Shown piece by piece: positions 1 to 6,723 of a stretch of 64,000 nucleotides of DNA. How positions within the stretch are numbered: the stretch's first letter is position 1; each line of letters opens with the position of its first letter. The position numbers and the translations under genes are program-made. The notes beneath the pieces were generated by a model. The model was not told where the DNA came from. It ran no database searches and worked only from the letters and a program-made list of their open reading frames with translations. This stretch comes from Paenibacillus xylanilyticus (GTDB lineage: Bacteria > Bacillota > Bacilli > Paenibacillales > Paenibacillaceae). Where the stretch lies: contig NZ_JABMCB010000170.1 of assembly GCF_013359935.1 (NCBI RefSeq), forward strand, positions 1 through 64,000, in the 5' to 3' direction.

Positions 1-141
1 GGGTTTACTAACTATAATGTAACTTTTAATTATGGAATAATTTCATTTACCAATTATAATGTCAATTGAATTTATGTCAGAATGCTGAAAAAGCTTGATA
101 ATACACGTTTTTTCATTTACCAACTATAACGTCACTGAACA
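1..141 (-). mobile_element. Candidate right end of a Tn7/CAST-type transposon (element extends left of the window)
   Basis: Three imperfect direct repeats with core tttacYaaYtataaYgt lie at 4-20, 46-62 and 116-132, spaced 42 and 70 bp. Copies two and three are both preceded by tttca. Read on the minus strand from base 141, the sequence starts TGTTCAGTGACGTTATAG. This resembles the TGT...GTGAC termini and repeated transposase-binding sites of Tn7/Tn5053-like elements, including CRISPR-associated transposons. The five bases after the end (142-146, cgagt) would be the target duplication. No transposase gene is in the window, so the element type is an inference. Confidence 0.5.
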
Positions 142-182
142 CGAGTTCGAATAATAAAGTAGTAAGATTAATAAAGCCTTTT

Positions 183-238
183 AACTAAAAAAGTTATCTA
201 TAAGATGATATGACTTAGTCATATCATCTTTTTTAGTT
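183..238. terminator. Long hairpin terminator, probably bidirectional
   Basis: A 29-bp palindrome at 202-230 (aagatgatatgac and its complement) is followed by a T tract. It is flanked by aactaaaa (183-190) and ttttagtt (231-238), which extend the stem. It separates the transposon-like end from the gene at 338. Confidence 0.6.
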
Positions 239-337
239 GTATACTGAACGTAAGGTTTTTGATTATTGAATTGATAGTAAATCGTACAGTCTCAAATTAG
301 AATGAATATACTTATTTCAAAATGAAAGAGGTTAAAA

Positions 338-853
338 ATGATGGGGACTAGTGCAGATGTGTTAATCGTTATCGATTTACAAAATGGTGTATGTTTCAGT
401 GGAGAGCATTTATTTGACTTGGATAATTTACTCAGTAGAGTAAATAGCAGAATTACTTTTTATAGAGAATTACATAGACCAATCATTTTTGTTCAACACT
501 GTGATGAAGAATTAGTACCTGAAGAAGAACCATGGGCTATTCATGCGGATCTGGATGTTCAAGAGCAGGATTTTTTTGTGAGGAAAGTACATGCGAATTC
601 GTTTTACAAAACAAACTTAAAAAGTCTTTTAGACCAATTCGCTGTACATCGTATTGAGTTTTGCGGTGCCCAAACAGAATACTGCATGGATGCTACAATT
701 AAATTTGCTCATGGATTGGGATACGAGAACGTTATGGTACCGAAAGCAACATCTACTTTGAATAATTCATTTATGTCTGCTGAAGAGACGATAGATTTTT
801 ATGAAAATATATGGAACCATAGATTTTTAAAATGGATAGGAGATGAATCCTAG
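338..853 (+). CDS. Isochorismatase-family cysteine hydrolase
   Basis: A 171-aa protein with the isochorismatase/nicotinamidase fold. The catalytic triad of the family is visible: Asp13 in VIDLQN, Lys83 in VRKVHANSF, and Cys116 in GAQTEYCMDAT, followed by the typical helix with AHGLGY. Members hydrolyse isochorismate, nicotinamide or other small amides; the sequence does not fix the substrate. The length is usual for the compact subfamily. The ATG at 338 has a weak aagagg-type site about 8 bases upstream. The gene is markedly more AT-rich than most of the window and lies next to a transposon-like end, which suggests recent acquisition. It ends at a strong terminator. Confidence 0.85.
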   Translation: MMGTSADVLIVIDLQNGVCFSGEHLFDLDNLLSRVNSRITFYRELHRPIIFVQHCDEELVPEEEPWAIHADLDVQEQDFFVRKVHANSFYKTNLKSLLDQFAVHRIEFCGAQTEYCMDATIKFAHGLGYENVMVPKATSTLNNSFMSAEETIDFYENIWNHRFLKWIGDES

Positions 854-952
854 TAGGAACAATTATTTAAAATCGATAATTGGAATCCTCTACCAGTCTA
901 ACATTAAACGCCTTAATCCTTTTATTCAATAACATCTAAATAATGTAGTTCA

Positions 953-991
953 GGGTCCTGATGACAAAATATTGTCATTAGGACCCTTTTT
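953..991. terminator. Intrinsic terminator
   Basis: The stem gggtcctgatgaca / ttgtcattaggaccc is followed by ttttt. It closes the isochorismatase gene and stands 3' of the nitroreductase gene on the other strand. Confidence 0.85.
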
Positions 992-1065
992 GTTATGAAA
1001 AAATGACGAGTCAAAAAATTATAAGTATTTCATCCATACTGCTGTCACTTGAGAATAGCTGTGGA

Positions 1066-1716
1066 TTATACCCAAGTCGCGATCGTTTCAACCGGAAGGC
1101 GATAGGAAGGATAGCCTTCTTTGGCTGCTTTACCTATGGAGATTAACATCACGGGTTGGAACCGTTCTTTGTCCAAGCCGAAGACTTCGGCGATCTGATC
1201 CTTATCATAACCGGCCATTGGATTGGTATCATACCCGTGGGCACGGGCAACGAGCATTAGCTGCATGGCAATGAGGCTTGAGTCGATGAGATTCATATCA
1301 CGCAGATCAGATGGGCTCATGCTCGCATAATAGGGTTTCGCCTGCTGCATCTGCATTTCCTTGATGTCTTGTGGCATATATCCAAGTTCCACTGATTTGC
1401 TGAAAATCTCGTCCATATATTCAATGTTGTTAGCATCATAAAATACGGCAATAACAGCTGAAGAGGTAAGGGCCTGCGTTTGATTAAAAGAGGCCAGTGG
1501 TGCAAGCTTCTCTTTACCTTCAGTACTATCGATGATAAGGAAACGCCATGGTTGCATGTTGATGGCAGAAGGAGCCCTGGAGGCTTTCGCCAATATTTCA
1601 GTCATTTCCTCGCGGCTGATTTTCACTTCGGGGTCATAGACTTTCACGGAATGACGCTCCAAGACGATTGTATCAAAATCATTTGTTTTATTAAATTGGC
1701 CAGTAATTGTATTCAT
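1066..1716 (-). CDS. Nitroreductase-family protein
   Basis: A 216-aa FMN-dependent NAD(P)H oxidoreductase of the nitroreductase superfamily, reducing nitro compounds or quinones in the cytoplasm. Family marks are the N-terminal FMN-binding block ERHSVKVYDP, the APSAINMQPW segment after the first helices, and the C-terminal ISIGKAAKEG strand. The ATG at 1716 is chosen because gaggggag lies about 8 bases upstream; the upstream in-frame TTG falls inside that site. It is divergent from a MerR regulator, and a palindrome lies between them, so oxidant- or xenobiotic-responsive control is likely. The substrate is unknown. Confidence 0.88.
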   Translation of the reverse strand: MNTITGQFNKTNDFDTIVLERHSVKVYDPEVKISREEMTEILAKASRAPSAINMQPWRFLIIDSTEGKEKLAPLASFNQTQALTSSAVIAVFYDANNIEYMDEIFSKSVELGYMPQDIKEMQMQQAKPYYASMSPSDLRDMNLIDSSLIAMQLMLVARAHGYDTNPMAGYDKDQIAEVFGLDKERFQPVMLISIGKAAKEGYPSYRLPVETIATWV

Positions 1717-1789
1717 GTAGATATCTCCCCTCAAATTATATTTGTGAGTTGATTAAAGCTTCAATCCGTCTCACTATGAGGAGTGTAAA

Positions 1790-1809
1790 CTATGAAGTAT
1801 ACTTTATAG
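1790..1809. promoter_or_regulatory. Candidate MerR operator
   Basis: Near-perfect palindrome ctatgaagtatactttatag (one mismatch in 10-bp arms) between the divergent nitroreductase and MerR genes. Its length matches the roughly 20-bp dyads bound by MerR proteins between promoter elements. Confidence 0.5.
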
Positions 1810-1836
1810 CAAGAGAAAGAATCAGGGGTGATCCAT

Positions 1837-2202
1837 ATGAAAATTAGTGAAGTAGCCAAAATAGCAGAACTTCCGATATCAACTATTCGATATTATGAAA
1901 GTATAGGAATTATCACGGATGAGTATGTGCTAAGAGACCAGAACAACTATCGGAAATATGCTCCAGATATCATTCAATATCTTGAAGTGGTCAAACAATG
2001 CTTGGCTGTTGGTTTTACGATTCAAGATTTACAATCCATGATCTCAAAAAACGGATTCTCCAAAATGGAACAAACCTCCATTATCCAAGAGAAAATATCA
2101 GAAATTGAAGAGGCTCAAAAGAAATTGGAAATGTCCAAACAAAATCTGTATAACATTCTTGAATCGGATATTACGTGTGAGGATGGGTTTGGAAAATATT
2201 AA
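1837..2202 (+). CDS. MerR-family transcriptional regulator
   Basis: A 121-aa regulator. The N-terminal winged helix begins MKISEVAKIAELPISTIRYY, the classic MerR helix-turn-helix with the TIRYYE signature. A coiled coil at about residues 75-110 (EKISEIEEAQKKLEMSKQNL) would form the dimer. The short C-terminus contains one cysteine and no metal-binding loop, so it is probably a small-molecule or redox sensor of the YfmP/AdhR type rather than a metal sensor. The ATG at 1837 follows aggggtg; the GTG at 1828 is part of that ribosome binding site. It probably controls the divergent nitroreductase gene and itself through the 1790-1809 palindrome. Confidence 0.88.
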   Translation: MKISEVAKIAELPISTIRYYESIGIITDEYVLRDQNNYRKYAPDIIQYLEVVKQCLAVGFTIQDLQSMISKNGFSKMEQTSIIQEKISEIEEAQKKLEMSKQNLYNILESDITCEDGFGKY

Positions 2203-2212
2203 ATCACGTGAA

Positions 2213-3190
2213 TTAAATATGATTCAGCAAATCCAGATAATACTGTCTCAGTGCGTCCTTCAGACGGGCTGGCTTCACAATCTGAATTGATTTGCCATAG
2301 CCCGCAAGATATCGAACGATAAAATCAAGCTCATGGGGCTCATACGAACCAACAAGATACGTCTGTTCTTTACTCTCTTCGAGCTTCATCGATGGAAAGT
2401 GTTCCTGTTGAAAAAGCTCCATCCCCACTTCATCAATCTGACATTGAAATGGAATGGCATGCCTGGATGGCTCCCAGAGGGAGTGGGTATCCTGTAGGTT
2501 GAGTTCCTTGATATGGGCTAAGGGTTCAATGTCCGTCACTTCTGGCGATATAATTCGATCACATCGGAAAACGCGGTATGCATCTTTGCTCAGATCATAA
2601 GCCTGGCAATACCAGTAGCCTTTCATGGCATATAGGGCAATCGGTTGGATGGTGCGAACACGGGGTGTGGATATGCTTGAACGTGAACTTTTATCCTTTT
2701 CAGTGGTACGGCCATTCTGATATTCAATCTGTATCACTACATTCTGGACTGCAGCCATCAATAGAAACTCCAGGTTTTTACTATCCTTAATTTGTTCGGT
2801 ATGTTTGAACGACACCCGGTGCTTTATGTTTTCAATATCCTGCCTTTGTTTGTCGGATAACGCGCTCATAAATTTCTCGTGAATCGTACGGAACGTCGCC
2901 TGAAAGGGCAAGCTGGAGAAGCTGCGGAGGGCCTGCATGGCAAAATAAAGGGCATGCAGCTCGCCCGTGTTAAACGAGATGGGAGGCAGCTGCATGTGCT
3001 GAAGCAGACGATAACCGCCATACCGACCATACTCCACATAGATGGGGGCACCAAGCTCTTCCAATGAGGAGATATCTCTTAGCGCGGTTCGCTTGGAGAT
3101 CTGAAACTCCTGCATTAAATCTTGCAGAGTAAATTGCTGTTTTTGATTGATAAAGCGCAGCATCTGGTTCATGCGTTCTGATTTTTTCAT
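2213..3190 (-). CDS. YafY-type regulator with HTH and WYL domains
   Basis: A 325-aa transcription factor. The N-terminal DeoR/HTH_11-type winged helix (about 1-60) carries FQISKRTALRDISSLEELG and then YGGYRLL, typical of the YafY family. The WYL domain (about 140-240) contains IQPIALYAMKGYWYCQAY and YRVFRCDRI, and a WCX extension follows. WYL domains bind ligands such as nucleotides or nucleic acid ends. It is convergent with the MerR gene and divergent from a VOC gene 88 bp away. An inverted repeat directly upstream of its start is a likely operator. The start has gagagg about 8 bases upstream. Confidence 0.87.
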   Translation of the reverse strand: MKKSERMNQMLRFINQKQQFTLQDLMQEFQISKRTALRDISSLEELGAPIYVEYGRYGGYRLLQHMQLPPISFNTGELHALYFAMQALRSFSSLPFQATFRTIHEKFMSALSDKQRQDIENIKHRVSFKHTEQIKDSKNLEFLLMAAVQNVVIQIEYQNGRTTEKDKSSRSSISTPRVRTIQPIALYAMKGYWYCQAYDLSKDAYRVFRCDRIISPEVTDIEPLAHIKELNLQDTHSLWEPSRHAIPFQCQIDEVGMELFQQEHFPSMKLEESKEQTYLVGSYEPHELDFIVRYLAGYGKSIQIVKPARLKDALRQYYLDLLNHI

Positions 3191-3207
3191 TATGGAAGCC
3201 TCTCAAT

Positions 3208-3226
3208 GGTGCCATGGATTGGCACC
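3208..3226. promoter_or_regulatory. Candidate operator of the WYL regulator
   Basis: Inverted repeat GGTGCC-N7-GGCACC between the divergent WYL regulator and VOC genes, 18 bases upstream of the regulator's start. This position suits autorepression and control of the VOC gene. Confidence 0.4.
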
Positions 3227-3278
3227 TTTCATGGTTATAGTGATAAGTGTAAACCAATCGAACCAAGGAGGCAAACCA

Positions 3279-3722
3279 ATGAATTTTGAAGTAATTCCAT
3301 TTTTGTCGATGAACGGGGACGCGGCAGCTGCCATTGCATTCTATGAGGAATATCTGGGCGCCAAGGTACTCTTCAAGAAAAATTATAAAGAGATGAAGGA
3401 AATGAATCCGGGTTTCGAATACCCTGCGGGCCAAGAAGAATATATTACGCATTCAGTATTGGAAATTGGGGTCAACAAAATCATGATTGCCGAGGATGCA
3501 ATGGACACGGAGAGACCGTGGCAGCTCGGAAACAGTACGTCTCTATGTATTCAATCCAAAGATAAAAGTACAATAGATCAACTATATGCTTCACTTGTGC
3601 AGCATGAGGGTGTGAAGGTGCTTGTGCCTTACGAACAAAATGAATTTAGCCCGGGCTACGGCATTGTGCGGGATCCGTTCGGGATTGCGATTCAGCTCTG
3701 TGTGACCGTACATGATTTCTAA
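3279..3722 (+). CDS. PhnB-like VOC-family protein
   Basis: A 147-aa protein of the vicinal-oxygen-chelate (glyoxalase/bleomycin-resistance) superfamily, PhnB subgroup. It opens with a beta-alpha block (VIPFLSMNGDAAAAIAFYEE, then YLGA), has a central strand ITHSVLEIG, and ends with the motif GYGIVRDPFGIAIQL. Such proteins are dimeric metalloenzymes or binding proteins; this subgroup has no assigned reaction. The ATG at 3279 follows aaggaggc at good spacing; an upstream in-frame extension lacks support. The divergent WYL gene probably regulates it. Confidence 0.85.
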   Translation: MNFEVIPFLSMNGDAAAAIAFYEEYLGAKVLFKKNYKEMKEMNPGFEYPAGQEEYITHSVLEIGVNKIMIAEDAMDTERPWQLGNSTSLCIQSKDKSTIDQLYASLVQHEGVKVLVPYEQNEFSPGYGIVRDPFGIAIQLCVTVHDF

Positions 3723-3791
3723 AATAAACATAAGGGATGAGCTCCACTCACTCGGTATGTAGATGTATGTAGACCATAATTAAAATGCAAC

Positions 3792-3833
3792 AAAAAGAAG
3801 AGACATTGATCCCAATGTGCTCTTCTTTTTTTT
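3792..3833. terminator. Bidirectional terminator
   Basis: The stem aaaagaagag ... ctcttctttt has inner pairing acattg/caatgt and a T tract. It sits between the convergent VOC and transporter genes. Confidence 0.8.
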
Positions 3834-3921
3834 GGTTTCTTTATTAGTGGCGTTCTATTAAGAACATTCAAGCAATCTGAAGATCACTTAGTCGAATCGG
3901 ATACCGAAGTGTACCACTCAT

Positions 3922-4398
3922 TTATTTGCTAAGCGTCGCCGATTGAGCTTCATCATGTTTTTCACTGAAAATTAAAGCCAGTGCAGCCAACATCAGTACG
4001 AGGGATACAGCCCGCTGCCAGGAGAATTCGATGAACTCACCACCGAAAAGGCCTGTTGCGTCGATAATAAAACCGGCAACAATCTGACCTACAATCGCGG
4101 TGAGGTTGGCGGGGGTCACACCCAGTTTATTTACGGCCAAGGTGGACAGAAACAGATATCCGAAGCCCATGAAAACCGCAGAGAGCTGCAATTTTGGTGC
4201 ATGAAGCAAGTCGAGCAGATGCCCACTGCCAAAAAAGTTGATCAGTACCGCCAGAATTAGTGTGCCTGACGCAAATGTGAAAAAAACCGTCTCCAGCAAG
4301 CCGATATTCCGGCTAATGGTACCATTAATGGAGGACTGTGCACTAAGCACAGCTCCACCAATCAAAGTGACGACAACAATCAATAAACCTATGCCCAT
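3922..4398 (-). CDS. DMT-superfamily transporter, half-size (DUF606/YdcZ type)
   Basis: A 158-aa hydrophobic protein with about five membrane segments and the family features GGAVLSAQSSINGTISR, TFASGTLIL and AIVGQIVAGFIIDATGLFG. DUF606 (YdcZ) proteins are half-size members of the drug/metabolite transporter superfamily and act as dimers or as pairs of genes. It lies 12 bases downstream of a second DUF606 gene in the same orientation, and gaggagg precedes the ATG, so the two probably form one heteromeric transporter. The substrate is unknown. Confidence 0.82.
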   Translation of the reverse strand: MGIGLLIVVVTLIGGAVLSAQSSINGTISRNIGLLETVFFTFASGTLILAVLINFFGSGHLLDLLHAPKLQLSAVFMGFGYLFLSTLAVNKLGVTPANLTAIVGQIVAGFIIDATGLFGGEFIEFSWQRAVSLVLMLAALALIFSEKHDEAQSATLSK

Positions 4399-4410
4399 CG
4401 TAATCCTCCT

Positions 4411-4845
4411 CTAGAATAAAGTAAGAGCCAGCGCGCCCAGCATCAGTACCAAGGCGGCGATTCGTTTGCTTCCTACCGGTTTGCGGCTGCTGCCCAGCCA
4501 TCCGTAGTGATCGATCAGAATACTGGTCACCATTTGCCCGACGACAATGGCAATCATGGAGATGCCCACACCCACAATGGGAACACCAATAACCAATGTA
4601 AGCAGGTAGGTAACTCCGAGCAAACCACCAAGCAGGTTCCACTTCGGAAATTTGGTGATGGCAGAGAGGTTTCCTTTTCCGAAGAAAATTAACAAAATCA
4701 GTGAAATAATCGCACCCATGAAGAAATTATAAAAATCAGCTTCCAGCGTGCCGACTTGTTCTCCAAGCTTGCCGTACAGTGCACCTTCAAAGCTTAGAAG
4801 TGCTCCTGTTGCAATGGCGATCATATAAAAAATCAGCTTTTTCAA
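4411..4845 (-). CDS. DMT-superfamily transporter, half-size (DUF606/YdcZ type), first of pair
   Basis: A 144-aa membrane protein homologous to its downstream neighbour, with an initial segment ATGALLSFEGALYGKLGEQV and the block AIVVGQMVTSILIDHYGWLG. It starts with TTG at 4845 after gaggatcga. It is encoded first in a two-gene operon, with the second gene 12 bases away. It is divergent from an AraC/cupin regulator, which is the obvious candidate controller through the 10-bp direct repeats in the shared upstream region. Confidence 0.82.
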   Translation of the reverse strand: MKKLIFYMIAIATGALLSFEGALYGKLGEQVGTLEADFYNFFMGAIISLILLIFFGKGNLSAITKFPKWNLLGGLLGVTYLLTLVIGVPIVGVGISMIAIVVGQMVTSILIDHYGWLGSSRKPVGSKRIAALVLMLGALALTLF

Positions 4846-4926
4846 TCGATCCTCGACTCCTTGAAATGTGATGGATTTACAGGTGCATGACTCATCATAA
4901 AAAATTGGGGAGGGGAAGACAATGAA

Positions 4927-4966
4927 AGATCTTGCTTTGTTTTTCTGAAAAATTATAGATCTTGCT
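4927..4966. promoter_or_regulatory. Candidate AraC-type operator (two direct repeats)
   Basis: AGATCTTGCT occurs at 4927-4936 and again at 4957-4966, exactly 30 bp (about three helical turns) apart, between the DUF606 operon and the AraC gene. Phased direct repeats are typical of AraC-family sites. Confidence 0.5.
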
Positions 4967-5032
4967 GTGGAAAAAGGGGTATATTAGTACAGCTAGAGGA
5001 GAATCATGCACGGATGAAGGGAAGATACAAGA

Positions 5033-5872
5033 ATGAGTAAGACAAGAAAAGAAACATCCTCCCGATTGCTGTATATAGGCAAAGTGAACGGCAATCCGAA
5101 TTGGAATTTTCCAAGTCACATGCATGAGGATATCAGTGAAATGGTGTATGTGTCTGATGGAGAAGGCATTATTAAAATTAATGAACATCCCTATACGGTC
5201 AAAAAAGGCGATCTCTTAATCTACAATCAAGGTGTCATTCATGAACAATGTACCTCTCCCGTCTGTCCACTCAGTCTTTATTATTGTGGAATAGCCAATA
5301 TCTATTCGGATGGAACGCATACCAAACATTTAATTCCCGAAAACGCATCTCCGTATATCCAAACCAAAGCGTATGCTGGCAGAATCGGTGAGCTGTTCGA
5401 GTTCATGTATGAGGAATCCTCCAATCAAAAGACGGGTTACGAGAAGATCTGTGAGGCGTTACTTGATGTACTACTTGTCTTAGTTCAGCGGTTGGTTCAA
5501 CCCAATGCCTCAAAAAAACAAGATTCGGATCATCTTGCCGTACGGATCAAGGAGTATCTGGATGAGAACTACCTTCAACACCTGAAGCTCCAGGATATTG
5601 CTGCACACTTTCACATGAACCCATACTACCTATCTCATGTGTTCAAACATAAGTACGATGATTCCCCGATCCGTTATATTGTCTATAGAAGAATGGGGGA
5701 AGCGAAGCGGCTGCTGAGCACAACGGACATGAAGGTGAGTGAGATCGCACATGTTCTGGGCTATCAGAACGCGAATTATTTCACCAATCTTTTCACCAAC
5801 ACGATGGGCGAATCACCTACTCAATATAAGAAAAATGAACGTGCAGAACGTGTGGATCTTCAGAAAACCTGA
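5033..5872 (+). CDS. AraC-family transcriptional regulator with cupin sensor
   Basis: A 279-aa protein. The N-terminal cupin-like sensor (about 20-110) has SHMHEDISEMVYV and YTVKKGDLLIYNQGVIHE. The C-terminal part (about 175-270) carries two helix-turn-helix motifs: LKLQDIAAHFHMNPYYLSHV, and MKVSEIAHVLGYQNANYFTN followed by the F-x-x-x-x-G-x-S-P-x-x-Y signature. It probably senses a small ligand and activates the divergent DUF606 transporter pair. Confidence 0.88.
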   Translation: MSKTRKETSSRLLYIGKVNGNPNWNFPSHMHEDISEMVYVSDGEGIIKINEHPYTVKKGDLLIYNQGVIHEQCTSPVCPLSLYYCGIANIYSDGTHTKHLIPENASPYIQTKAYAGRIGELFEFMYEESSNQKTGYEKICEALLDVLLVLVQRLVQPNASKKQDSDHLAVRIKEYLDENYLQHLKLQDIAAHFHMNPYYLSHVFKHKYDDSPIRYIVYRRMGEAKRLLSTTDMKVSEIAHVLGYQNANYFTNLFTNTMGESPTQYKKNERAERVDLQKT

Positions 5873-5912
5873 GCCTGGCCATGTCCCTTTGATGGTTGAT
5901 AACACGGTCTGC

Positions 5913-5943
5913 TTAATTAATGCACATAGGTTATGTATAATTA
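5913..5943 (+). promoter_or_regulatory. Candidate promoter and operator of the TetR gene
   Basis: TTAATT (5913-5918), a 17-bp spacer and TATAAT (5936-5941). The spacer and flanks hold an imperfect dyad with outer TAATTA arms (5914-5919, 5938-5943) and inner CATA/TATG, as expected for TetR autorepression. Confidence 0.4.
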
Positions 5944-5999
5944 GAGAAGGGCCTAACGTCAGAGGCAAGCCCTGAGTAGAGAGGGGGCAGAGGACTGGA

Positions 6000-6593
6000 T
6001 TGCGAAAACAAGGGGTTATCGGTAAAGAGAGCAGACTTCGACTGCTGGAGGCTGCCGCAGAGGAATTCGCGCTAAATGGATTTTATCAGACGAAAATAAG
6101 TTCCATCGTTGCCCGTGCGGGGGTGACACAGCCTGCATTCTATCTGTATTTTGAGAGCAAAGAGGCTGCTTTTGCAGAGCTGGTCGATGGTTTTCGGACT
6201 GGATTAAGTCAGGTGGTTCGTAATAGTCATATCCAGCCAGGAAAGAACAGGGATGATCTCAAGGAAGCTGTTGTGGAATCATTGGGACAGATCTACCGGT
6301 ATCTTGGAGAAAATCCGGCGCTGACCCGAATAGGACTGTACCAGTCCGCGGAGTCTGTGAGAATCAAGGCCGAGATTGCCGGACTGATGGAACAGAATCT
6401 GATTGCAGAACAACAAGCCGGATATTATCGGCATGATCTCGACACGGTCTTCTTCGCTGAATGTCTGCTGGCCATTGTGGAGCGGTTAACACTGATTAAG
6501 CTGTTGCCTGGAAATGAGACGCCATCACAGCTGGCCCGGATCACGCAGGATCTCTTTTTCTACGGTATATTGGATACGCAGCATCGGGATTAA
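6000..6593 (+). CDS. TetR/AcrR-family regulator
   Basis: A 197-aa repressor with an N-terminal TetR helix-turn-helix (RLLEAAAEEFALNGFYQTKI, then IVARAGVTQPAFYLYFESKE). The variable helical C-terminal ligand domain covers the rest. It starts with TTG at 6000 after agagg; no ATG fits the HTH start. It is convergent with the flavin oxidoreductase gene at 6724. A TTACTC-GAGTAA palindrome upstream of that gene could be its target, although this is inference. Confidence 0.87.
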   Translation: MRKQGVIGKESRLRLLEAAAEEFALNGFYQTKISSIVARAGVTQPAFYLYFESKEAAFAELVDGFRTGLSQVVRNSHIQPGKNRDDLKEAVVESLGQIYRYLGENPALTRIGLYQSAESVRIKAEIAGLMEQNLIAEQQAGYYRHDLDTVFFAECLLAIVERLTLIKLLPGNETPSQLARITQDLFFYGILDTQHRD

Positions 6594-6672
6594 TATTTTT
6601 TGCAAGCAGCGAGATATCGTTACCCAATGACGTTGATCGGTCGTATTTTACGTTACGTTATATCATTGGTAG

Positions 6673-6715
6673 AAAAAGAGCCAGACTCCGTATTATCGAA
6701 GTCTGGCTCTTTTAG
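6673..6715. terminator. Bidirectional terminator
   Basis: A 13-bp stem aaagagccagact / agtctggctcttt with a 12-base loop, flanked by A and T runs, between convergent genes. Confidence 0.87.
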
Positions 6716-6723
6716 AGCTTCCT

